DNA of 64,000 nt. It comes from Brasenia schreberi (Eukaryota > Streptophyta > Magnoliopsida > Nymphaeales > Cabombaceae). A model generated the notes under the pieces. That model saw only the letters and a list, made by a program, of their open reading frames with translations. It searched no databases and was not told the origin of the DNA. Positions 49,760 through 64,000 of the stretch are shown here, one piece after another; the first letter of the stretch is position 1, and the number at the start of each line of letters is the position of its first letter. The stretch spans positions 2,182,501 to 2,246,500 of the forward strand of contig JAYKKT010000046.1 in assembly GCA_036023115.1 (NCBI GenBank). The letters run 5' to 3'. The position numbers and the translations under genes are program-made.

Positions 49760-50171
49760 AAAACTGGATCCTATCGATGATATCTGCTCACTCATATTCG
49801 TTTATTTCTTTTTGACGGTACGAGTATAATTTTTAAAATATTTTAAAAAAGTAATCCAAAAACAATAAAAACATGAGTGAATAAGATCTAATTACTATAT
49901 ATAATATTATATATAAAGAGAAAAATTAGTATATTTATGGTTAGATGATTAGAGAGAGAAATTAGTACATTTATGATTAGATGCTTAAAAAAAGTTTTAA
50001 GATCCCCATCGATGTTGAATTTAAAATTCCAAAATTAAAAGATACACCCACACTTTTTTCATGTACTTTCTTTCACTTTTTGACTTAAAGATATGATTAA
50101 ATTTTTGAGATCCTTAAGTATTTAATATTTTAAGCATTGATGACTATGCTTATGAACTAACCCCTTTTCTC

Positions 50172-50250
<79 letters not shown>

Positions 50251-50251
50251 G
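49723..50251. repeat. AT-rich MITE-like DNA with TA and GA tracts
   Basis: TA repeats at 49723-49752 and 50178-50216, GATA and GA tracts at 50216-50251, enclosing two copies of AGAAATTAGTACATTTATGA-like words (49918-49990). The same word follows the microsatellite at 42680. Confidence 0.6.
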
Positions 50252-50703
50252 CTTATTTTTGTTCTATATTTGCTGATTACTTGTTGGACCTTGTTACTTC
50301 TTAGATGTGTGATTTATATTTTTATTAAACTCATGTCCGGTTTCTATTTCGGTTCTATTCGTTTCAGTCCCAGTTCCAGTTTTATTTGAAAAATAAGGTA
50401 AATAAGGTGGTATTTTAAATATAAAACCAATGACTACCTGGAACTAGTTGTTTCAATTTGGTTCTTTAATAGGTAGAACTTGACATAGTCGGTTCCCGAA
50501 TAGGAACCAGATGTAGGAACCAGCTGAACGCAAAACAGGTAAAACCAGAACCAAGGATCACCCAAGTCCGTTCCAGTTTTACCTTCTATAAAACCACAAC
50601 TGACAGTTTTGACCAAACTATTCCAGTCTTTTTCAAAAATTTCTTATAAATTTTAAACTTTTTAATAAAATTACCAGTTTCAAGCGGTTCTAAACTCAAA
50701 CCA

Positions 50704-50875
50704 ACACAACAACAACCACTAAGCCTTTTTTTCATACTAGATGGGTCGGCTACATAGATTCTCTGTTTTCACATAGCCCTATCACGTGGCATGTTAACCG
50801 TTAACTCAATATAAACTAGATCATTCTTTATCGTTTCTTTCCAACATTTTTGTGATTACATCTTATTCTTATAAT
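50704..50875 (-). repeat. RTE LINE 3' end
   Basis: Minus strand: CTATGTAGCCGACCCATCTA, then AAAAAAAGGCTTAGTGGTTG and a GTTGTTG end; upstream GAGTTAACGGTTAACATGCC matches the region coding for ELTVNM in the copy at 23190. Confidence 0.8.
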
Positions 50876-53560
50876 GTAGTGGTTGTGCATCAACGCATAA
50901 GCGTTGATGCTTATGGCTGGCCGAGGCAGCTTGGTCGGAGCATATAAGATGCACAGGGGGACGAGACCTGCTGGGGAGAGGTCTCAGGAGTAGTTGCATG
51001 AGCCGAAAAAACGTGAAGAGTCGTCGGAATCCGATAAGAAAATCCTCATTTTTGTTTTGTCAAATTTCTCATTTTTAGTTGTTAAAATCGAGTTATTAGC
51101 TCAAAACAAGGGTAGATTCATGAAAATTTTCTCAAATCTGAGTTACTATTTTTTCATGAATTTTCTTACCAAAATGACACCGTCGGTGACCATTGATGGA
51201 TTGGGTTGGAAGAAGGCAGACGATCATTTGAGGACCATAACCGGCCTTAATTATCCTTGGAAACTGGTGAAATTGACGTTGGAAAACCATGGGAACCGAC
51301 CCTTTTGGGCGTGTCCCTCGTGTTCGTGTCGGGTCGTGTCTAAAATATTGTGAACCGACACTGATTTATATCGTGTCCTTATGTAACATGTTAAGAACCA
51401 GTTCTATGTCAAAATAGGTTACATGTCGAGTTATGTGTCAAAAATGGATCACATTGGGTTGTGTTTAAAATGGGTTTTAAGGTTAGAAACAGGACAATGT
51501 CAGTAACTATAGATCTGTGTTGACACGATTTATACATATTCAAAAGAATATGTCATTATCGAAATTAGCTGTTGTGTATATCGCTGAGGCCGAACCGCTA
51601 CACATACGTGGACATTTGTCTTATGAAGAGGTGCCCATAGCAATCTTGAATAGAAAAGAACAAGTCTTACGTCGCCGAGTTTTGGGAACAATAAAAGTGT
51701 ATTGTAGTCATCATTTGTCATACCTCTTTAGGTACTTTCAAAATTTTGAAGACAAAATTACTTTAGAAGGAGTAGAATGTAGTGGTTGTGAAGTAACGCA
51801 TAAGCGTTCATACTTATGGTTGGTCGAGGCAGCTTCGTCGGGCCATATAAGATGTAGAGGGGGCGACCTGTTGGAGAGAGGTCTCGATAGTAGTTGCACG
51901 AGCAAGAAAAATGTGAAAAGTCATCGGAATTCGGTAAGAAAATTCTCTTTTTTTTGTCAAATTTCTCATTTTTAGTTGTTAAAACTAAGTTAGATGATAG
52001 GACTTTTGTCTGTTTCATGCTAAACCTTCAAAAATAAATTTTATTATGCAAAAATTGGCTCAAAACAAGTATAGATTCATGAAAATTTTCTCAAATCTGA
52101 GTTACTATTTTTCATGAATTTTTCGACGAAAACGACACCGCCAACAAACATTAATGGATTGGGTTGGAAGAAGAAGGGTAGGCGATCGGTTGAGGATCAT
52201 CGTCAGCCTTAATTATCGTCGGAAACCAATGAAATCGATGCCAAAAAATCATGAGAACCGACCCTTTTGGGCGTGTCCTTAATGTCCGTGCCATGTCAGA
52301 CACGACGTGTCGGGTTTTGTGTTGAAAATGGGGAAGTTTGGATCGTGTCTTGAAATGAGTTTCTAGGTTAAAAACAGGAAGTATGTCAGTCGTTATAGGT
52401 TCTGTGTTGACACAGTGACAAAGGTTACCTATTGTATCACTCAATTTGCATCTTATATGTATCTGGGTATCAGTTTGGATCTCAAATATCTTAAATAGAT
52501 TCAGATTGAGTTTTGGGTGATTTTAGGGTAATTTGGGATCTGATTTGGATACGTTTGTTGAGTTAGATTTTTAGTTAAATAAATTTTAATATTTTAATTA
52601 TTTGTAATTGTCTAGAGATTAAAATTAGAGGATTTGGTGGTGATAAGAGTGTCACAGCGGCTTGGAAACTTGATCTTAGCACTCCTTCAAGTAAGGGGTT
52701 ATATATTATTTTACAGAACCATGCTAGAAGTCATTTTACTTGTTTTAGATAGATTTAAAATATGCATGATTGATAAATATTGTATTGATGCTTATAAAAT
52801 GTTATTTGTAATTATGGGTTATTTGATATGCTTTTCAAATAGAACATGTTTATGACATTGATTGATAAAGAGCATGTTTTGATATGCACGTGTTGTATGA
52901 ACATGGTATTTAAATGTCGTTTAAATGTTGTATGGATATGGACATGGCTTTGGATATTCGTGGATCTAGATATAATTTCTGAATGTAATAAAATATAATT
53001 GGTTTTAGAAATATAATAATTTGTGAATATACGAGTCATACTTGTGTGGGGTCTCTAGAGACTTGTAGGTGCATCGGGTGATCCGACTTGGGGCGAATAA
53101 ATGGTGTGTTTGCGAGCACTCTGTCGTGAGAGTCAGCGTGGTTACCATCGTGGATGGGGTTACCGAGGTCACGTTAGAGATGGTCGAACAACTCCCATGA
53201 CCTTTGGGGCAGACACTGTATGGGTTGTAATTATCGTAACTAATGAGATGTGAGTGTGTGCATATTAATTTGAGATCATGATTTAAAGGTATTTGTGCTT
53301 TGTTATGAAACGATTGTGAAACTATGTATGCTTTTAGTATGATTTCTGTTTAAAGATGTTTAACCTCCTTACTGAGCTATGTATAGGAATTCATCTCATT
53401 GTTTTACATCTCATCCTAAACATAACACTTTGAAGGCACACGGAGCAGAGTAGGAGTTGGATAGAGCTGCATTTTTATTTTAGATGTTATGATAAGTGTT
53501 AAACAATTTATAACGTCTTGTTTTGGGGGTTATTGTTAGGTAGGCCCCGCACCATTTTGG
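50876..53560 (+). mobile_element. Ty3/gypsy LTR retrotransposon remnant
   Basis: Two related segments, 50876-51530 and 51777-52420, both begin TGTAGTGGTTGTG, share ATAAGCGTT, GACACCG and CCGACCCTTTTGGGCGTGTC, and are likely LTR sequence. Between them, 51540-51776 encodes EAEPLHIRGHLSYEEVPIAI and LNRKEQVLRRRVLGTIKV, the very C-terminal part of a gypsy polyprotein. The second segment continues to about 53560 with GTTACCGAGGTCACGTTAGA and a GGTAGGCCCCGCACC-like end, typical of long Tekay/Del-type LTRs. Gag, protease, RT and most of integrase are absent, so the element lost its interior. LTR ends and target duplications were not fixed. Confidence 0.6.
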
Positions 53561-54892
<1,332 letters not shown>

Positions 54893-54900
54893 CTTTTATA
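54893..54900 (+). promoter_or_regulatory. candidate TATA box of the HIG1 gene
   Basis: CTTTTATA, about 130 bases before the ATG at 55027, in a GC-rich surrounding. Confidence 0.4.
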
Positions 54901-55026
54901 CCGCGAAAGCCGCGTTGGTGGGAGCCGTTCTATGAGAAACTTGGTTTTGGTTGAGGGAGAAGCTGATCGCGAACGCGGAGGAGAAGCGTCTGAGAGTTCT
55001 CTTGCTGCGTGTGGCGCTTTACGACG

Positions 55027-56931
55027 ATGGCTGACGACGGAAAGAGCAATCTTGAGTCTCTGAGGAAATGGGTTGTCGAACACAAGCTTCGTACCGTTGG
55101 TATTTTATTTTCATTTGATTGATTGATTCATCTTCTTCTTCTTTTCTGTTTATTTTTTGGGTTATTTGATCTATTTCTTTTTGATGTTTTGTCCCTGATC
55201 AGAATTGGATCGTCTCTCTTCTTAGGTTTTCATTTACCGTGGGTTTTTCGCTAATTTCTTTTGTGTTTTCTGTGGTAGGAACTCTTTGGTTGAGCGGATT
55301 GGCGGGTTCGATCGCATACAATTGGTCGAGGCCCAATATGAAGCCTAGCGTCAAGATCATCCACGCTAGGTACTTACAGTAATATATTTGTTTTATTTTA
55401 TCACGTAACATTTGATTTTCTTGATTGTTATGATGATCTGGTTGGAGGCGAATACAACATGTTTATGTCTTTTGGGATTTTCCTTTTGGGTTGTTTTTTC
55501 TTATCAATCAAATTGGGTTTCAAGCAAGTTAAATTTAATGAATTGGAGACTTGCTTTATGTATGTGTTCTTGGAATTTAGACGTATCAATGTTTCTAGGT
55601 TACTCTGTTTTTATGAAAATATGCACCATATTAGGTATCTTTTATGTTTACATATGTACCGAACTCTGGTGCTTGAAAGATCTTGTTTCTTATGAAATCG
55701 ATCCTTAATAAATTAGCTCTGAGATGATCTTCTAAACGTTCGGATCTGAAGAAAGATGCTACCAGAGAATCAGAGAGTCTGATTTGATACTTTCTTGTTC
55801 ATTGCATGGGAACTTAGCAGCCTGACTTTCAGAAAATCGTCTTCTGATGTTAAGAGTTCCTTCATTTTTTCGGGTGAGAGGAGTTCCTTTACCACAAAAA
55901 CTATTCGTACCAATCAAACCGTGGAGATTTCTTTCAAACTGCAGCCGTGAATCTGATAATGGACTTTTGTGCTTTTATTCGCATGGCTTAAGCATATGAT
56001 GGTTATGCGTTTAACCTTTTACGTGCAAAACTTTGACTCATTTGTCAAACAAGTTCCACAGAGGTCTTGGTTGTTGTTTTTTATCTTGCATTTTACTCTG
56101 ACAGAAAGAGAAAGATCTCCTTCCTTATTAAATAGAAATTCCGTTATTTCTATGGTTAGTTGGAGGAGGTTCTAAACAAGTCGAAAGCATTGTACATGAG
56201 ATGCTTGACGAAGCTCATGTGCCTGACGAGCTGAGCTGAGCTGAGCTAAAGATCATGGAACGTGACCTATTTGTGTAAAATGTGTTTTAAAATAGTATAA
56301 TTCGAAAAATTGTGTGATTGGAGACGCACCATGTAAAACCATAAAACTCCAGGACTAAGACCCTTCAGTCCCTTCCCTAGAGCCTCTATTGGTCTTCGCG
56401 GTTTTAGCAGTCCTGACAGCCATATGAATTGAACAGCAAATGGTCTGTCTAGGGGTTGAGTTATATTCTATGTTTCTGCACTTTAGTTTGATGTTGAAAG
56501 AATTTATTCTTTGAATGCTTTAGAACTGTAATATTTCATCTGTTCAACATATTTATTGTAAAATACTCCTTTATTAAATTTACATATATATATTCATGTC
56601 AGAAAAGGAAATGTTTATGGGTGTTTAAAAGAACAAAACTTTAGAAGCTAAACATGAGCAAAACGATGTCTGACTTGTTTTCTTCCCTACCTTACTTGGG
56701 TGGTACAACGAATTCATAAATCTGCCCTGTAATTTTGTTCCTCTTGGCTTGTCTAGCATTATGACTAATTCTGCTTGTTTTGGTGGTTGCAGGCTGCATG
56801 CACAAGCTTTAACACTGGCTGCACTGGCTGGTGCTGCAGTGGTGGAGTACTATGATCACAAGACTGCAGCAAAGCCTGATAAATATGCAGGGCAGTTCAT
56901 TCACTTTGAGCCCCATGCCCGCAAAGACTAG
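55027..56931 (+). CDS. HIG1-domain (hypoxia-responsive family) protein
   Basis: Three exons join in frame: 55027-55099, 55279-55369 and 56793-56931; 100 residues, typical for the family. The sequence begins MADDGKSNLESLRKWVVEHK, has a first membrane segment TLWLSGLAGSIAYNW (26-40), the HIG1 core with HARLHAQ (53-59, fitting the HxRx3Q motif), and a second segment LTLAALAGAAVVEYY (61-75). The two helices form the hairpin seen in HIG1 proteins, which lie in the mitochondrial inner membrane; yeast and animal relatives bind respiratory complexes III and IV. In plants several members respond to low oxygen. The 1.4-kb intron 2 holds no recognised element. Gene looks intact. Exact paralogue cannot be decided. 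Confidence 0.93.
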
Positions 56932-57834
56932 AGTATCTAAGACGCATATACATTTACTGCTAAGTATTCAATTACATGCTGGCCTATGTCAATTCCTGTT
57001 GGCATGCTGCTCCGTGTAAAAGATTTGTTTCCTCAACTTTCATCAATTTCTCTTGGGTTTGAATGTTCTTTTGATTAGCCCTTTGATTCGGATGGTTATC
57101 TATGGCTTCATACATGAGAAGCCATGATTGGTTTTGTTTGCTCATTTGACAGATGGTTGTTCTAATGCTTTGAGTGCATTCAGGGTTTCGTTTGGAAAGT
57201 AGTTAAGCTCATATTGTCGGATTTTTTTATGGGTCACTTGTAATCCTTGTGATTCCAAGCTACCTCCTCTGCAAAGAAGTTGAAATTTTCTTGAATTTGA
57301 TGAGTCGGATTCTGCAAATTGCTCGCCTAAAGTTACACTTGTATTTGTCTTCTCTCAAGCATCAAAAAAATCTATTTCAATGGACCCAAATTAGGATAAC
57401 TATTTCCTATAATAAGTACTTCAACATCTTCCTTAGAGCTGTCTTGAGGGTGTGTTTGATTGCAACCTGTGGATTCATGTGTGGAGGTATCGAACGTAGT
57501 TACAGTTCACTAGAGTGATTTGATTCTGCTGGATAACATGAATCTGTGGTATCGTGTTGATTCGATGGAATCTGTCACTTGTGAATTCAAATTACGGGGA
57601 AATTGAAATTGCCTTGGTTGAGAAACTGGAGATTTTGGTTTTGTAACCCACATGAACCCGTGAGTCCCGAAAAGCCAAAAAAACTTCTTGTGAGACAAAC
57701 ATTGTGGAGTAATTCTGATTGGAAAATAATGCTGATCTTTCATGATCATCCATTTCAAGGTCCCTCCTGATGCATTGAGCGAGATCCTTTCCACATCTGG
57801 TTAGCCTGAGGCAACGGATCAGCTAGGCTTTATT
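56932..57834. other. 3' flank of HIG1 gene, no gene seen
   Basis: 3' UTR and intergenic sequence; no recognised coding or repeat feature. Confidence 0.5.
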
Positions 57835-58355
57835 CAAATGAGAACTTTGAAGACCGAAGAGGGGAAAAGTTCCATGTGATTCACATGTACATGGGTTAGT
57901 CTACCTAGAGTCACGGGAAGCCCGTAGGATGGTGTGGATCACGCGAACTTCGAAAGGGAATCGGGTTAAAATTCCTAAACTTTGAAGACCGAAGAGGGGG
58001 AAAGTTCCATGTGAACGGCACTTGTACATGGGTTAGTCTACCCTAAGAGGCACGGGAAGCTCATAGGATGGAAATATTCAAATGAGAACTTTGAAGGCCG
58101 AAGAGGGGAAAGGTTCCATGTGAACGGCACTTGTACATGGGTTAGTCGATCCTAAGAGGCACGGGAAGCCCGTAGGATAGCGTGGATCACGCGAACCTCG
58201 AAAGGGAATCGGGTTAAAATTCCCGAACCGGGACGTGGTGGTTGACGGCAACGTTAGGGAGTCCGGAGACATCATGGGACTATATTTTATGCTTAACGGC
58301 ATGCCTACCTTGTAAACGGCTCAGTCGGAGATAGGGTCCAGCGGCTAATATAATC
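57835..58355 (+). pseudogene. 25S rRNA (fragment): nuclear 25S rRNA fragment with internal repeats
   Basis: Matches the 5' part of nuclear large-subunit rRNA: TTCAAATGAGAACTTTGAAG, GTTCCATGTGAACGGCAC, AAAGGGAATCGGGTTAAAAT, CGGCAACGTTAGGGAGTCCG, ACGGCTCAGTCGGAGATAGG and GGTCCAGCGGCT, in the right order in the last copy (58077-58355). Two shortened repeats of the beginning come before it, 57835-57978 and 57979-58072. Many C-to-T and G-to-A changes suggest methylated, decaying DNA. It is not a working rRNA. Confidence 0.9.
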
Positions 58356-58655
58356 CATCAATGGGTGGTGGGAATAGTTTACACCAATTTGGGTGACACA
58401 TTGATGTGGCCTCGCCATTTATAGAATCCAAGTTTAGTTTAATTATTTGATTAGTACACATGACTTGGAGATTAATATTGGTATATATTATATATTTCAA
58501 AAAGATAGTTTTGAATATTTATGATCAATTTTTTAGAAGTCATAAAAAAATTGATAGAGATGTCATATATAGAATTAATGAGGGTTGGGTAAAGTAAAAA
58601 GGTGTATTAAATATTTTAGTTATATGGCAGTCAATCATCAAAACATGCATAAGAT
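58356..58655. other. AT-rich intergenic
   Basis: No recognised feature. Confidence 0.5.
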
Positions 58656-58896
58656 ATTTATGGTAGAAATGAAAAAGATCGATTTGTGATCACAGAAGGA
58701 AAAATTAGATATAACTTGGGAGTGGATTAGAATAAGAGATCATTTAAGGTAGGTTTTAGACGTGTAGAAAGACACAAAAAATATGACAAATTATGTGTGA
58801 ATATGTTAAAAGAAGAAGAGAAAGACCGAAACAAAGAATCCATATAACTGATCTTATCTAATGTAGGAAAAGGTTTTATTATTGTTGTTGTAGTGT
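58656..58896 (+). repeat. diverged RTE LINE 3' end
   Basis: Includes AAAGACCGAAACAAAGAATC and ATGTAGGAAAAGGTTTTATT then a TTGTTGTTG tail, the same layout as the copy at 23190-23372, with more substitutions. Confidence 0.6.
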
Positions 58897-59494
58897 GTAT
58901 ATAAACTCCATCATTGCTCAAATCTATTTTATCATCACAACAGCTTGATCTTTAGATAATTGGTTGGAGTAATAAAGCACTTTTTATTTAATATATAAAT
59001 ATAATAATACTTTTAATTCAAATTATAAGGACAGGATGAGGTTTGAGTCATACACTTACACATGTTTAAATCCGCTTAAACATTTTCACCGTTCCATTAG
59101 CATATCATTCATAGTAGAAAACAATAATATCATTTGAATAGATACCCGAATAACAAATAGGTAGATTGGTCAAACTAGAGGTGATCGGAAAATTTCCGAG
59201 GACTGGTGGGTTGAACCACCGGAATTGTTCAAACGGGTGGTTTGGAAAAGGCTTTCTGCAAACCATTAGAAACATTCAGATTTCGTGTCGTGTCAGGTGG
59301 TATTTGAGGAACTGTTTATTGGAAAACAAAGCTAGTAAATTCTCAATCAATTAAAATAATATACTATATCCCTGACACCACAAAATCTTTAGAAATCCTG
59401 AAATTGTAAAAATGGTGCCCGAATCGCTTGCCTACTTCTCTGTGTCTGTGTGACTCGTTGACAATCTTCTATGAGCCGGTATTATGGGGAGAGG

Positions 59495-59575
59495 TCAGAG
59501 CTAGACGCACACCCCAGATGTTGAACTCTTGACCTTCAACTTGTGAGTCGACCCCCTAACCAGGTGAGGTATTAT
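59495..59575 (-). repeat. tRNA-derived SINE, family A
   Basis: Minus strand: CACCTGGTTAGGGGGTCGAC, then ACAAGTTGAAGGTCAAGAG and TTCAACATCTGGGG. Confidence 0.65.
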
Positions 59576-59834
59576 TATTCGTACTTGTGCGAGCCAGTGT
59601 ACAGAGGTAAACCATCGTCTTCGAGATGACTTTAAAACTAAGAATGCCAACTTCTAGTGTCATACCTCGGGGTTTGGTAGAATATGAGGAACTTATTTTA
59701 AAACAAAAATATTGCTAACGAACTTGATAATGAAATTGATCCATGTGTATATTATGGTCCTACGATTTATAAATTGTAAAGAATCTCAAAAATTCTATTG
59801 GCCTTTCAACAAACCAGAAGTTAATTTTTTATCT

Positions 59835-59985
59835 AAAGGTTTGCTTAGTGTTGGAAGGAAACAATAAACAATGATCTCGCTTATGTTGAGTTAATTGTTA
59901 GCATGGTAGGTGATCGAGTTATACGAAAACAAAGAATTCATGTACCTTATCCCATGAAAAAGGTTTAGTTGCTGTTATGTCTTTG
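59835..59985 (+). repeat. RTE LINE 3' end
   Basis: The frame reads TINNDLAYVELIVSM and RKQRIHVPYP, aligned with TIKNDLAYCELTVNI and IHVADP in the copy at 23190. The tail AAAAAGGTTTAGTTGCTG follows. Confidence 0.75.
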
Positions 59986-63803
<3,818 letters not shown>

Positions 63804-63920
63804 AGATCTTTAAAATAATTTATAAGTAAATAAATATTTATTAATTATTAATAAATGAATTTATTTATTTATTAACAATTAATAAATACTTATTTACCTA
63901 TAAATTATTTTAAAAAATCT
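63804..63920. repeat. AT-rich palindrome, about 50-base arms
   Basis: The left arm starts AGATCTTTAAAATAATTTAT and the right arm, on the other strand, AGATTTTTTAAAATAATTTA. Between, GTAAATAAATATTTATTAAT faces GTAAATAAGTATTTATTAAT. Only a few mismatches over about 50 bases and a very short centre: a foldback or small MITE. Confidence 0.8.
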
Positions 63921-64000
63921 AAATCGCTTCCCTCAACATACTCATTTAATTTGTACACAACTCATGAAGTGTCTCGTGGCTTATACGGTTATTTTAATAA

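Overview
This is a window of nuclear DNA from a flowering plant. The evidence is spliced genes with GT-AG introns for typical plant families (LURP-one-related protein, UTP14, remorin, PHR2, HIG1-domain protein), a MIR164 hairpin, a nuclear copy of plastid 16S rRNA, and a dense background of plant repeats: hAT, RTE LINE, Ty3/gypsy, tRNA-derived SINEs and compound AT/AG microsatellites. I cannot name the species from the sequence.

Layout. 0-8 kb is intergenic: a plastid 16S fragment, an RTE/SINE-like tail, and a decayed hAT transposase whose C-terminal end is tandemly duplicated. 8.7-10.4 kb holds an intact three-exon LURP-one-related gene (+). 11-24 kb is repeat-rich and contains a duplicated GA-tract unit, a decayed mitochondrial-type L18 copy (-), SINEs, and at 18.74-18.81 kb a MIR164 precursor (-). 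24.7-32.1 kb is a complete 12-exon UTP14 gene (+), a nucleolar SSU-processome factor. 34.8-35.8 kb is a 3-ketoacyl-CoA synthase pseudogene (-) cut by a 32-bp LINE tail with target-site duplications. 36.5-38.4 kb may be a non-autonomous inverted-repeat transposon. 39.6-41.1 kb is a three-exon remorin-family gene (-) with a one-base frameshift in exon 1. A cluster of SINEs follows at 41.9-42.2 kb, then a matrix metalloproteinase pseudogene (-) at 43.4-44.2 kb. 45.2-49.1 kb is an intact four-exon PHR2 gene (+). 50.7-53.6 kb holds a LINE tail and an internally deleted Ty3/gypsy element. 55.0-56.9 kb is an intact three-exon HIG1-domain gene (+). 57.8-58.4 kb is a rearranged nuclear 25S rRNA fragment. 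From there to 64 kb is repeat-rich AT sequence ending in a long AT palindrome.

The genes do not form a pathway; as usual in plants they are independent transcription units separated by transposon debris. Exon boundaries were placed by hand from frame continuity, GT/AG sites and recalled family motifs, with no alignments run. I found no convincing new molecular system. The most useful results are the MIR164 locus, the UTP14 micro-intron, the dated-looking insertions in pseudogenes, and the SINE family that recurs in introns and intergenic DNA.
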